From Lumbricus terrestris (Eukaryota > Annelida > Clitellata > Crassiclitellata > Lumbricidae): DNA of 64,000 nucleotides. Below are positions 24,055-33,229 of this stretch, one piece after another. A program made the position numbers and the translations under genes. The first letter of the stretch is position 1; every line of letters begins with the position of its first letter. Location: positions 34,887,956 to 34,951,955 of the forward strand of contig OX457037.1 in assembly GCA_949752735.1 (NCBI GenBank), in the 5' to 3' direction. Below the pieces are notes generated by a model that saw nothing but the letters and a program-made list of their open reading frames with translations, ran no database searches and was not told where the DNA came from.

Positions 24055-24660
24055 CCAGGTGGGTGGTGGTGGTGGTGGCGTTGGTGGTGTTGATGGTTGT
24101 GGTGGTGGTTGTGGTGATGGTGGTGGTGGTGGTGGCCTAGGTGGTGTTAGTGGTTGTGGTGATGGTTGTGGTGATGGTGGTGGTTGTGGTGATGGTGGTG
24201 GTGTTGGTGGTTGTGGTGATGGTGGTGGTTGTGGTGATGGTGGTGGTGGTTGTGGTGATGGTGGTGGTTGTGGTGATGATGATGGTGGTGGTGGTGTTGG
24301 TGGTGATGATGGTGGTGGCGGTGGTGGTGATGATGGTGGTGGCGGTGGTGGTGATGATGGTGTTGGTGTTGGTGTTGGTGGCTGTGGTGGTGGTGGCGTT
24401 GGTGACGTTGGTGGTGTTGGTGGTTGTGGTGATGGTGGTGGTTGTGGTGATGGTGGTGGTGGTGGTGGTGGCGTTGGCGGTAGTGGTGGTTGTGGTGATG
24501 GTGGTGGTGCGATGATGGTGGCGGTGGTGTGTTGGTGGTTGTGGTGGCGATGGTAGTGGATGGCGGTGGTAGTGGATGGTGGTGATGATGGTGGTGGTGG
24601 TGGTGGTGGTGTGGTGTTTGTGGTGGGGTGGTGGTGGTGGGGTGGCGACCACGCGATGTC
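24055..24660. repeat. (GGTGGTGAT)n-type minisatellite
   Basis: About 600 bp built from GGT, TGT and GAT triplets. Triplet periodicity keeps all frames open: Gly-rich on + (178 residues) and Pro-, Thr- or His-rich on minus (up to 253 residues). No start context, flanking exon or non-repeat domain supports a protein. Confidence 0.95.
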
Positions 24661-25120
24661 TGGTATGCTGTCGAATAAGAAGAATTCCAATTCCACGCCA
24701 CCTGGTGATTGATTTCGTCCAGATGTCTCCCTTGTAGAAACACATTCCTCGGACATGCAGCGAAGTCGAATCGTCTGCGAAAATAGTTCCAATCGACCCC
24801 CGGGGCACTCAAGGTCAACCGGGGTCGTGACCTCGCCTCCATCCTCCCATCCAACACCCTGAAGTGATACGTCTGCCGGTGATCGATGGTTGAATCGGAT
24901 CAGATGCTTTTAATAGTTGGCTATCGTTGAACATTGACCTGAAAGGACTATTCTCAGAAGAATGATGAAGACAGGAGTTTGAGTGATGGTGGAAAACTGA
25001 TGGAGAGGTCGGTCGAAGATGGCTGTTGTTATTTATTATGTCTTCGAAGCAGTAATCGCGAGAATAATAGAGATGAGGTTGCTGATGCTGCTCTGCATGG
25101 CTCGGTGGCAGTTGTGCTTA
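24661..25120. other. No gene recognised
   Basis: Unique-looking sequence separating a GGT array and a CCA array. Nothing is supported. Confidence 0.45.
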
Positions 25121-25122
25121 CC

Positions 25123-25290
25123 AATGTTACCACCACCACCACCACCACACCATCATCATCACCACCACCACCACCACCACCCCCACCACTAACACCACCA
25201 CACCATCATCACCACCACCACCACCATCACCACCACCACCACCACCACACCATCACCACCACCACCAGTCCACCACCACCACCACCACTA
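25123..25290. repeat. (CCA)n array, inverted relative to the GGT array
   Basis: About 165 bp of CCACCA with CAT variants. It is complementary in type to 24055-24660, so the two could pair as a large stem with a loop of about 460 bp. Confidence 0.95.
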
Positions 25291-25310
25291 ACACCGTTGA
25301 TGGTGACCGT

Positions 25311-25675
25311 TGTCTCTAATTATCTGCAGTTGTCTTTTGTCTCTTATCTGCATTTGCTGTCTCTTATCAACAATTGTTGTCGCCTCTTATTTGCAGGTCT
25401 ATTGTCTTTTATTGCAGCTGTTGTCATCTCTCATCTATTGTTGTTTTTTGTCCCTAATCTGCAATTGTTGCTGGCTCTTATCCGCAATTTGTTTTTTGTC
25501 TCTTATCAGTAATTGTTTCGTTCTCTCTTATCAGTGATTTTTTTCTTGTCAGTAATTGTTTCTTTGCCTCGTATCAGCAATTGTTGTCTCTTATTTGCAA
25601 TATTTTGGTCTCTTATCTACAGTTATTTATTTGTCTTGTACCAGCAATTGTTGTTATATCTTATCTTAAATTCCT
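25311..25675. repeat. Degenerate minisatellite with a CTCTTATCTGCAATTGTTG-like unit
   Basis: About 13 imperfect copies of a roughly 25-32 bp unit containing TTGTCTCTTATC and CAATTGTTG. The frames over it (for example 25310-25537) are Leu/Cys/Ser repeats from the array. Confidence 0.75.
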
Positions 25676-25679
25676 GTGA

Positions 25680-26440
25680 TTTGCTGCTGTGAACTTATAC
25701 GTTTGGCAGACATGTAGAACTATGGAAGTGATCGATGCGTAAGTTGGTGCCTGGAAAAACTCACGCTCGAGCACAGCGGGAAGTCTTTAAAATGCTCGTG
25801 ATTGGATTGCGTATTAGCATGGCTTTCTCCAGGTGTCTGACTGTGACATGGCGATCTATTATAGACATGTCCAGCTGTGTCTGGCAAGTCAACAGACATG
25901 GCAGGAAAAAGCGTAGACAACAGAAGGCACCATGCAGTTGTCTACAGATTAATTAAACACGGGCAAAATCACGTACCAACGTGCGATAGCAACGAGGAAT
26001 TCCGTTGCCTATATATGAGGCAGCCGAACATTGGAATGGTAGATGAACTCTGTTTTTTTGCATGCTGAATGGTACTTAATGATATATATAATTATATATA
26101 TATATAGTTATATACGAAGCGTTATCGTTTGCGTCTTTGTTGCTTTTCTCGTCCAGCAGTCGTTTCCAATCTGATGACATTCCGCACCTGTTAAAGACAA
26201 ACCAGATTAATATCATCGCAAATGTTAGAAGTTAATTAAATTCTGAGTTTTTGCGTGAAATAAACCAGCATTTTATTTGATTGGGTGTTACACTGTTCTG
26301 TTACAGTATAGTCTATACGACAATGACTGTAATCGTATAGCCACGATTAGCTATGATATAGATCCATACGCTTGTTGGTCATGTACTCTCGAACTATAGC
26401 GCTATAGATATTTGAATACAAAATTCATGGGAGTAATTGT
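25680..26440. other. No gene recognised
   Basis: Contains a short TA-rich run at about 26078-26115. Frames at 25720-25956 on both strands are unsupported. Confidence 0.45.
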
Positions 26441-26443
26441 GGG

Positions 26444-26703
26444 CAGGGCCGGAATAAGAAATGTGCGGTCCCTGTTCGGGAAATGTTTTGCGGATCTTTG
26501 ACCGAAACTTCTGATGACCTTTTCTCTTTCCTTAGTCGTTTGCTCCAAAAAAGTTGATGACCCTTTTTAAAATCGTTTGTTTGAAGTTTGCTAAAAATCT
26601 AAACATTTTCGGGAAAAGTTTTTTTCTCCGCATGTGTGGGTCCCCTAAGGTGTGGGAGCCCCTGTTCAGCCGAACATGTTGAACATGCCTTAATCCGGCC
26701 CTG
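26444..26703. mobile_element. hAT-type MITE (CAGGGCCGG family)
   Basis: The ends CAGGGCCGGAATAAG and CTTAATCCGGCCCTG are inverted repeats. The flanks are ATTGTGGG (26436-26443) and CTTGTGGG (26704-26711), an 8-bp duplication with one mismatch. Length is 260 bp with no transposase. Confidence 0.8.
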
Positions 26704-26979
26704 CTTGTGGGTCTCCGATTTCAAGTCTCACTCGTAATATTAAATAGGACTAAGCTATTTTCCGAAATTTTCCCAAATAAAAATACATAAATATTTCCTA
26801 CTTTTAGAGCTATTTTTGTGCACTACTCAACAACTGCATTATATGGACTTAAACGATAACAAACGACAAGGTTCATTGTGTCAGGCATTTAAATGGTACC
26901 CTGGATATATATACCGCTATTGATTTATTTGAATTGTATGGCAGTTATTTTAGTTTAACGACACTGTGTGGTGACAAAG

Positions 26980-27215
26980 GTCATTAGCATCGCCCTCCCC
27001 TCACCAATGCTTTGGACTGGCACTGTCAGAGACCGAACAGTGATGGAGTTATTGAACTTTGGAATGACTGGGCTTTTAAGATTGCGATAGAACATGTAAG
27101 AAGACTGTTTTTAAACTGTTGAAGACTGTTTTGTTCGCTTGATCTCGGCCGGGAGCGCCTCTGAGTAGATACCTTGAAGGGGCGCTAAAGAAATTACGAT
27201 TGATTGATTGATTGG
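26980..27215 (+). mobile_element. Family F block followed by a family B-type tail
   Basis: CATCGCCCTCCCCTCACC and TTTGGACTGGCACTG match family F. From about 27150, GGGAGCGCCTCTGAGTAGAT and GAAGGGGCGCTAAAG match the SINE/LINE 3' tail, followed by (GATT)n. This may be a single retroposon with a diverged middle. Confidence 0.6.
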
Positions 27216-27327
27216 TAAGAGGGGACCTCTATGGCAGGCGCAAGTATACGGAGATACACGGTACACCCCTTCCCTGCAGATGGTAGGTTGTGTATACTTC
27301 CTAAATGAAAGGAAGAGATGGAAAATT

Positions 27328-27400
27328 TACCCAGTGAATAAGTTCTCCATTTAAAGCGATCGTCGGTGTTAATGGCGTTACAGAAGTCACTGGCGATTGG
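27328..27400 (+). repeat. Family G repeat just upstream of the receptor CDS
   Basis: GTGAATAAGTTCTCCATTT and GTGTTAATGGCG recur at 29700-29800 and, more weakly, at 7475. Its 3' edge lies about 15 bp before the first ATG of the GPCR, so the receptor's promoter or 5' UTR would have to lie within or beyond a dispersed repeat. Confidence 0.65.
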
Positions 27401-27414
27401 GTGTATTATAATAA

Positions 27415-28749
27415 ATGACTAATGATTTAAACGACTACGCTGTTGCAGATATGTGGAACTTCGGATCGGGCATCAGCGAAGAGACATTCCTTTCGAACAC
27501 GATGACGTCACGTCTGCCTCCTCCGACTCCTCCGATTCCGTCTCAGTCGGTGAACCTGACGACGTTGCAACAGTCTGGTTGCGATGAGTACCTCTACAAC
27601 ATCACGGTGGCCATCGACTCCCTCAACGCCGCCGAGTCGGTCACGTGGGACAGACTGGAGAGCGCCATCAAGACGTTCGCCGTCCCATTGGTCAGCGTCT
27701 TCGGCATCATCGGAAACATCCTGAACTTGATCGTGTTGACCCGGAAGCGGCTGCAGCGTTCGATGGACCACATGGAGAAGTCCGCCCAGATGGGACTCGT
27801 CGCCCTGGCCGTCTCCGACATGATGGTCTGTGTTGTCTACCTCGTGGCATCGTCGGTGAGGGAACGCGTCGCATACACGGGCAACGACTGGCTGTTCGGA
27901 CTCTACTTCTACACATACCAAGAACCGATGGTGAACATCTTCCAGCTGAGCAGCACCTGGCTGACGGTGACGATGGCCCTCAGCCGCTACCTGGCCGTCT
28001 GTCGGCCGATGCACGCCAGGGGCTTCATCAGCCTCCGCGGAACACGGGCCGCCCTCATCGGCAACTTCCTCGGCTCCCTCCTAATCAACCTGCCGCGCTT
28101 CTGGCACTACGTCTCCGTTCGTCACCAGTGCACCCGTTCGGAGATCACGCCGGCCACTCCGCTGAGCCCGCTCCAGTGTCCGTGCTTCTACCACGTCAAG
28201 GAGACGGGGGCGCTCTACGGCAACAAGGCGTTCATCTTCGGCTACAGCATCGTCACGTCGATCGTCGGCATCTTCGCGCCGCTCCTCATACTCACCGGTT
28301 GCAACGTCTGCCTCGTGCTCGCCCTCCGCCGATCCCACCAGCTGCACAAGAACTCCATGGCGCCGGTGTCCGTCCGCCAGTCGCGCAAAGAGTCCCGGCA
28401 CCGCATCACTCCCACGCTCATCAGCCTCATCGTTCTGTTCATCGTGCTCGTCGCACCGTCGGAGATCCTCAGATTCTTCCGCCAGCACGTCGTCTCCAGC
28501 TCGAGCCTGGTGGCGTTCCAGGCGTGGACGGACGTCTTCAACTTCCTTCCGCTCATCAACTTCGCCGTCAACTTCGTCCTCTACTGCGTCGTCAACGTTC
28601 ACTTCCGGCAGACGGTGAGGGACGTACTGCTGTGCCGACGATACCTCGCGAGGAAGGACAGCGCTGAGCAGTGGTATGGAAGCAGGTTCCGCGTCAATAA
28701 CCACACGACGTCTGGTGGCAGACTAACGGTCACTGAGACCGGACTATAG
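27415..28749 (+). CDS. Rhodopsin-class peptide GPCR, FMRFamide/TRH-receptor-like (orphan)
   Basis: A 444-residue plasma-membrane receptor predicted to couple an extracellular ligand, probably a neuropeptide, to G proteins. Seven hydrophobic segments are visible at about 86-108, 126-147, 169-196, 210-228, 272-305, 332-352 and 372-394. Landmarks are GN in TM1 (100-101), Asp135 in TM2, SRYLAV (190-195) in place of DRY, Pro289 in TM5, Pro348 in TM6 and NFVLY (386-390) in place of NPxxY. Asn47 and Asn62 are N-glycosylation sequons. Cys407 could be lipid-modified and the TGL end fits a class I PDZ ligand. The usual TM3 cysteine is missing; Cys56, Cys239, Cys255 and Cys257 remain outside. Codons from residue 13 on are strongly C/G-ending, while the first 12 are AT-ending, and TTGCAG ends at 27448 just before ATATG. 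Met13 (27451) or a spliced first exon is therefore a serious alternative. A TAA lies directly upstream of the first ATG. The ligand cannot be told from sequence. Confidence 0.9.
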   Translation: MTNDLNDYAVADMWNFGSGISEETFLSNTMTSRLPPPTPPIPSQSVNLTTLQQSGCDEYLYNITVAIDSLNAAESVTWDRLESAIKTFAVPLVSVFGIIGNILNLIVLTRKRLQRSMDHMEKSAQMGLVALAVSDMMVCVVYLVASSVRERVAYTGNDWLFGLYFYTYQEPMVNIFQLSSTWLTVTMALSRYLAVCRPMHARGFISLRGTRAALIGNFLGSLLINLPRFWHYVSVRHQCTRSEITPATPLSPLQCPCFYHVKETGALYGNKAFIFGYSIVTSIVGIFAPLLILTGCNVCLVLALRRSHQLHKNSMAPVSVRQSRKESRHRITPTLISLIVLFIVLVAPSEILRFFRQHVVSSSSLVAFQAWTDVFNFLPLINFAVNFVLYCVVNVHFRQTVRDVLLCRRYLARKDSAEQWYGSRFRVNNHTTSGGRLTVTETGL

Positions 28750-28769
28750 AGATATGGCGGACAATGACC

Positions 28770-29000
28770 GTCACGGTTCTGTGCACAATGGCCGTCACGG
28801 TTCCCGCAATGGTCGGTCACGGTTCCCGCAATGGTCGGTCACGGTTCCCTCAATGGTCGTCACGGTTCCCGCAATGGTCGGTCACGGTTCCCTCAATGGT
28901 CGTCACGGTTCCCGCAATGGCGGTCACGGTTCCCTCAATGGTGGTCACGGTTCCCGCAATGGTGGTCTCGGTTCCCTCAATGGCCGTCACGGTTCTGTTC
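28770..29000. repeat. 21-bp tandem repeat in the presumed 3' UTR of the GPCR
   Basis: Eleven units begin with GTCACGGTTC (28770, 28794, 28816, 28838, 28859, 28881, 28902, 28923, 28944, 28965, 28986). Spacing settles at 21 bp. Units alternate between CCCGCAATGG and CCCTCAATGG, forming a 42-bp higher-order repeat. Because 21 is a multiple of three, all + frames stay open (82-112 residues), which does not imply a protein. The array begins 21 bp after the receptor stop codon. Confidence 0.95.
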
Positions 29001-29605
29001 TTTCGCCGGTGAATTATATATCGCTACTGCTGCCATTGCGTTTAAAGGGTTGCGTTGTCTATGTGACGGTGCCTCAGACACAGTATAGGTGAAGTGTTTT
29101 GAGTGAACAGTTGGAACGTTGAAGAGGAGTTTTATTGGAACACGTGTCTTACCATGCATGATTCCATATATGGCGAGCAGTGGGAACGCAAGCGAAGAAA
29201 TTCGAGAGCAGCGGCGTTCCCACTCGTTCCCACCCACTTTAAGACCTGCTCAGACATCTGTTCATGGTTCAAGACTCCGTGTGTAGTCTTATGATAGAAG
29301 ACGCCTATAAATGCCAACTGCTGAATTCATTGCAACGACTGCTCATATACATATAGTGTGAGCACAGAATCTATATCTAATAATCTGTGCCGTTGTTTTA
29401 TGAAGTATAACATTTGTGACCATCCGATCACTCAATGTTCCATACTCAGTTACTCACCTCATGTATACGAGGCTCTACGAGCAGATGATGTTCATCCCCG
29501 GATAGTCCCCCCACTCGACCACTGGCAACCTTTGTCTCTTGCCATATATATGCCCGCAAAAGAACGCTGTTGAGTGTTGAGCCCTTGTATGGGTTTTACG
29601 TTCGC
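29001..29605. other. No gene recognised; possible rest of the 3' UTR
   Basis: No canonical AATAAA is obvious on the + strand in the first few hundred bases after the receptor, so I cannot place a transcript end. Short frames on both strands are unsupported. Confidence 0.4.
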
Positions 29606-29611
29606 TGGTCG

Positions 29612-29665
29612 TAACCGTAATCGTAATCGTAATCTCCAAATGTCTAAAGTGCCACTCGAAATTCT
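29612..29665 (-). mobile_element. SINE family A 3' fragment
   Basis: The + strand reads CGTAATCGTAATCGTAATCT then CCAAATGTCTAAAGTGCCAC, the reverse complement of the family A 3' end with its GATTAC tail. Only the last part of the element is present. Confidence 0.75.
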
Positions 29666-29699
29666 GATTCTGAATCCTCTGTCCAATCAGATGGACAAT

Positions 29700-29800
29700 T
29701 ATTCTTTAGTGGATAAGTTTTCCATTTGAAACGATAATCGATTCATGTCTTTAGGAGAGTGTTAATGGCGCTATAAAAGTCAACGGCGATTGAGTTGTTG
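29700..29800 (+). repeat. Family G repeat copy
   Basis: GATAAGTTTTCCATTTGAAA and GTGTTAATGGCGCTATAAAA match the block found just upstream of the receptor at 27328. Confidence 0.65.
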
Positions 29801-29966
29801 ATTAGTTTATGGATGGTCTCTACTTTCTGACGGACCTTCATCACTAACACAGGCTCATGAAACACCCGGTCACCGTCCGGTATATAACTGCGACCTTCGA
29901 ATGACTGTAGCTGCTGTATAGTTATAACTGTTATTCAACGAAATCACCGACACGACAACTCTGTAG

Positions 29967-30100
29967 ATCAGTGCTGTCCAATCTGCGGCCTGCGAGGTGA
30001 TTTCAAGTGGCCCGCCAGAACCTGTACTAAATTTTTGACTCTTTGTATCGAACGAAGTAATGGACGAAGTCATTGACTTGAACGCATATTTTTTTATTGA
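29967..30100. mobile_element. One end of a hAT-like element
   Basis: CAGTGCTGTCCAATCTGCGG and TTTCAAGTGGCCCGCCAGAA resemble the terminus of hAT/Charlie-type elements. I cannot find a matching right end or target duplication, so it is probably truncated. Confidence 0.45.
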
Positions 30101-30129
30101 TATCGTGATGGTCGCCGAGTTCAGACAGC

Positions 30130-30570
30130 TACCATAGAAGGTCAATCAGACAATTAATCTCTTGTTTTTATCCCTGTGGCTATGTTGAAGTATGGAGCGA
30201 ATTAAGATGGACGAGGTCATGGTTGCGTGCTTTGTTCGTGAATGACTGTTACTTTTGTTTGGGTAAAAGATTTTCTCCCGGATGACTGTAGGCCTATTTA
30301 CAATATTATTGTAATATTATCGTAATTATAATTGCGACCATGTGTGCATATAGCATGATATAGGTCAATGTACCTGCTTTTTTTCGTTATCATTGACATT
30401 CCCATAACCGGGTTAAACACTGTAGTCATTGTTGTTAACCACAGCAGATGGTATAGATGGTAGTTAAAGCTGAAAACGCCTAAGAATCTGTTGTTCGTTG
30501 ATGGCTTAGATCCACGTCAATTAGACTAAATTGGAAACGATGCCTATGTAATAGGAATGCGGCCGCCCTA
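30130..30570. other. No gene recognised
   Basis: AT-rich, no supported feature. Confidence 0.45.
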
Positions 30571-30578
30571 CAGCAGCA

Positions 30579-30632
<54 letters not shown>

Positions 30633-30655
30633 ACAGTAGCAGCAGCAGCAGCAGC
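30571..30655. repeat. (CAG)n trinucleotide repeat
   Basis: About 28 triplets of CAG/CAA with one TAG, free of a surrounding long reading frame. It would read poly-Gln in one + frame, but the internal TAG (about 30637) and lack of context argue against coding. Confidence 0.9.
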
Positions 30656-30734
30656 TAAAAGACACCGCGCTTAATCACTGTTTTCAACTGTTTTCTTCTA
30701 GCAAACGACATCTAAATTGCTTGCAGCGTTAGAC

Positions 30735-30800
30735 AGTGTGCCTGTCTGGCTGCCTGTCTGTCTGTCTGGCTGCCTGTCTGTCTGTCTGGCTGAATGTCTG
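30735..30800. repeat. CTGTCTGTCTGGCTGC minisatellite
   Basis: Three copies of a 20-bp unit made of CTGT and GGCTGC blocks. Confidence 0.8.
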
Positions 30801-31525
30801 TATATATGTCTCTGTCTGTGACACATCAACGCCTATTCAGTTGCACCGTCGCGTTGTCCTTCCCACTTCATCTGCATTTCCTATAGGCAACTTGAACTCT
30901 TGAATTTTCCGCTGTTACATAATAATACCCCGTATATAGGAGACCTTGAAAAACGGTCAAGGCTTCAATTACCGAAATCTCCCTCTGGTTCTTTTGTCAT
31001 TCATTCGATCCACATCACGGAGTAGATTATGGTTCAAAAACTGAACACCGTGGACCAAAACGAATCCAATGAATCCCAACCGAAGCAAACAGCTTCAACT
31101 GTTTATTTGGCTAAACTTCGTGTTTTTGTAAACACTAATCGTGTAAAGTGAAAAGAGCGACTTACAAACCGCTCAATCCATGTATGTTACATCAATGCCT
31201 CGTGACGCCAGTTCTTATCTTTCTATAAGTGAGCCACTCGTGAAAAGTAACTTCTGATAACGGCAAAAAATGTTGACTGATGATATATAGAGGCTATACA
31301 GCTATTTCCAACTGGTGTTATTATTATTTGTCATAATTATAGGCCTACTTATATTTTATGTATCCATTTTGAATGCAAGGATGCGTAAGGCTTCTCTCGA
31401 TATTTTCTTTATATATCTGCCCTCAATATTATCATCATCATGATTATCGAATTCTTCATCACCCTCGTTCTCATCATCACCATGCTCATCATCGTTGCTA
31501 TCGTTGTCATAGTCATCATCATCAT
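30801..31525. other. No gene recognised; TCA-rich end
   Basis: Unique-looking to about 31430, then ATCATC/GTCATC triplets to 31535. Open frames are unsupported. Confidence 0.45.
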
Positions 31526-31526
31526 C

Positions 31527-31575
31527 GTCATCGGAGCGCCTCTGAGTAGTTCTTCGGGTACAGGCGCTAAATATA
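31527..31575 (+). mobile_element. SINE/LINE 3' tail fragment
   Basis: CGGAGCGCCTCTGAGTAGTT, then CAGGCGCTAAATATATA, matches the family B-type 3' end. Confidence 0.65.
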
Positions 31576-31655
31576 TATATAAATATATATATATATTATG
31601 GAAAGAGACGATAGCCTATACACAAGTCAAACTAAGCATAACATTATATATTATA

Positions 31656-32866
31656 CAGGGTGGGCCAAAAAGACCCTTAGGTTTTTTGCCAATATCTTGA
31701 CCAAAAGAAGGAATTTCGAAATGAAATTTTACAGGCTTATCGACAATTCATATTTACTCATGGTGGCCAGATTTCATCAAAATATTTCAAACAGAACAAA
31801 AGTTATATAACTTTTAGTGAGACCACTCACCGTTTTTTTGACGATGATGTGTAAATATGGTGACAGGACAATTACCCCCTGGACAATTACCCCCCGGACA
31901 ATTACCCCCGACAATTACCCCCTGGACAATTACCCCCAGGACAATTACCCCCCGGACAACTACCCCCCGTGCCAATTACCCCCCGGACAATTACCCCCCG
32001 TACCAATTACCCCCCGGACAATTACCCCCCGTGTCATGTTAGATGCAAGTTAGTGTTAAGCATTCAAGAAAAATATTAAATAAAATCCTATCTAAAAACG
32101 GCTTTAAGCTAGTTGTAACGCCTGCCTAATAAAATCTTTAAATGTTTATCTTTCCCTCTCTGAGTGCTAGAAGGAGGTATGTACGCAGATAGCTGAGAAA
32201 TAATGGTAGTAAGGTAAGGATAAATTAAGTACCCCAGCTATAGAGTATATATATTATACAAGAGCGTGCAGGTAACGTATGCATGAGAGCGAGAGAAACA
32301 GATACATGGAGATAAATAGAGAAAGACAGCGAGAGGAACAGAAGAGGCATGGAGTGCTAGAAGGAGGTATGTAAGCAGATAGCTGAGAAATAATGGTAGT
32401 AGGAAGGAGTGTGTATAATTATGTACAATAAGTATTGTAGAGTGAGATGATGACTAAAGATGTCTAACACAGCAAAGTTACTTTTGGATAGGCTTTGGCA
32501 GCGCTGAAGGTCTGACAAATACGAAGACCATGACCATGAGAACGTTCGTTCCCTAACGCGTATACGAACAACTGAACAAGCTCACACTGTGCCACGGGGG
32601 GTAGTTGTCCGGGGGGTAATTGGCACAGGGGGTAATTGTCCGGGGGGTAATTGGCACGGGGGGTAGTTGTCCGGGGGGTAATTGTCCTGGGGGGTAATTG
32701 TCCAGGGGGTAATTGTCGGGGGTAATTGTCCGGGGGGTAATTGTCCAGGGGGTAATTGCCCTAGACCCTTAAATATGAATTGTCTACAATAGGCCTGTAA
32801 AATTTCATTTCGAGATTCTTATTTTTGGTCAGAATATTGGCAAAAACTAGTTTTTTGCCCACGCTG
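31656..32866. mobile_element. Rearranged mariner-like MITE pair split by a nested element
   Basis: The left part (31656-31847) is a + oriented copy of the 8325 element, beginning CAGGGTGGGCCAAAAA and ending near TTTTTTTGACGAT. The right part (about 31848-31859 plus 32770-32866) is a minus-oriented half of the same element, ending TTTTGCCCACGCTG then TA. The two halves are joined head to head, and the right half is interrupted by the 910-bp insertion at 31860-32769. The homologous copy at 42753-42961 serves as an uninterrupted reference. Confidence 0.8.
31860..32769. mobile_element. 910-bp element with tandem-repeat inverted termini
   Basis: It is inserted inside the MITE and bounded by the perfect 8-bp duplication TAAATATG (31852-31859 and 32770-32777). 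The left arm (about 31862-32035) is an array of GGACAATTACCCCCC-type units. The right arm (about 32595-32765) is the same array inverted, with variant units (GGACAACTACC, GTGCCAATTACC) in matching order. The arrays therefore form one long terminal inverted repeat of about 170 bp. The interior has two copies of a 50-bp segment 190 bp apart (32162 and 32352). The 8-bp duplication suggests a hAT-like enzyme. No transposase frame is present. Confidence 0.85.
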
Positions 32867-33124
32867 TACATAGTCTATCTTATAGAGTGTATTGGTCAGC
32901 TGCCAGCATCGTTGTCGCTGCATGCGAATGCTTGAAGCCTTCACGTCTAGCATCTGAGAGTGAATCCACCATAATAGGATTTAGAACAATTGCCTTTGCC
33001 CTCTATGATCTATTGTTCCCTTCTAATGCATCCAGCTTCTTCCCGTAATTTTTAGTTCATTTATTCCTCTCCTGTTTTCCCATTTATATAGCTGTAGTAG
33101 TTTATGTTTTACGACCCTGCAGTA
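32867..33124. other. No gene recognised
   Basis: Short AT-rich spacer without a supported feature. Confidence 0.5.
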
Positions 33125-33210
33125 TGATAACAAAGATCATTTATAAGTGTCGCCCTCTTCCCTTATCTATAGGCTTGGGACTGCATGGTGCAGTCTCGTA
33201 ATAGGACATG
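33125..33210 (+). repeat. Interspersed repeat family F copy (diverged)
   Basis: ACAAAGATCATTTATAAGTG, TCGCCCTCTTCCCTTATC and TAGGCTTGGGACTG match the family F core at 5285 and 26980. Confidence 0.6.
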
Positions 33211-33229
33211 ATCCATGGAGTGGTGGAAC

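Noticed and set aside
24020..24857. Gly-rich protein of 178 residues and Pro/Thr/His-rich proteins of 223-253 residues
   Set aside because: All derive from one triplet minisatellite, every frame is open at once, and no non-repeat domain or exon context exists.
27645..28667. A 340-codon open frame on + and frames of up to 207 codons on minus, overlapping the GPCR
   Set aside because: They are shadows of the GC-rich third positions of the receptor gene. Their products are Arg/Pro/His-rich without any domain, while the receptor frame has seven membrane segments.
28754..29092. 112-residue Gly/His/Ser/Asn repeat protein after the GPCR
   Set aside because: The 21-bp period keeps all three + frames open. 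The start lies 5 bp after the receptor stop and nothing supports separate translation.
30571..30655. Polyglutamine tract of a coding gene
   Set aside because: It has an in-frame TAG in the Gln frame and no long flanking open frame or splice context.
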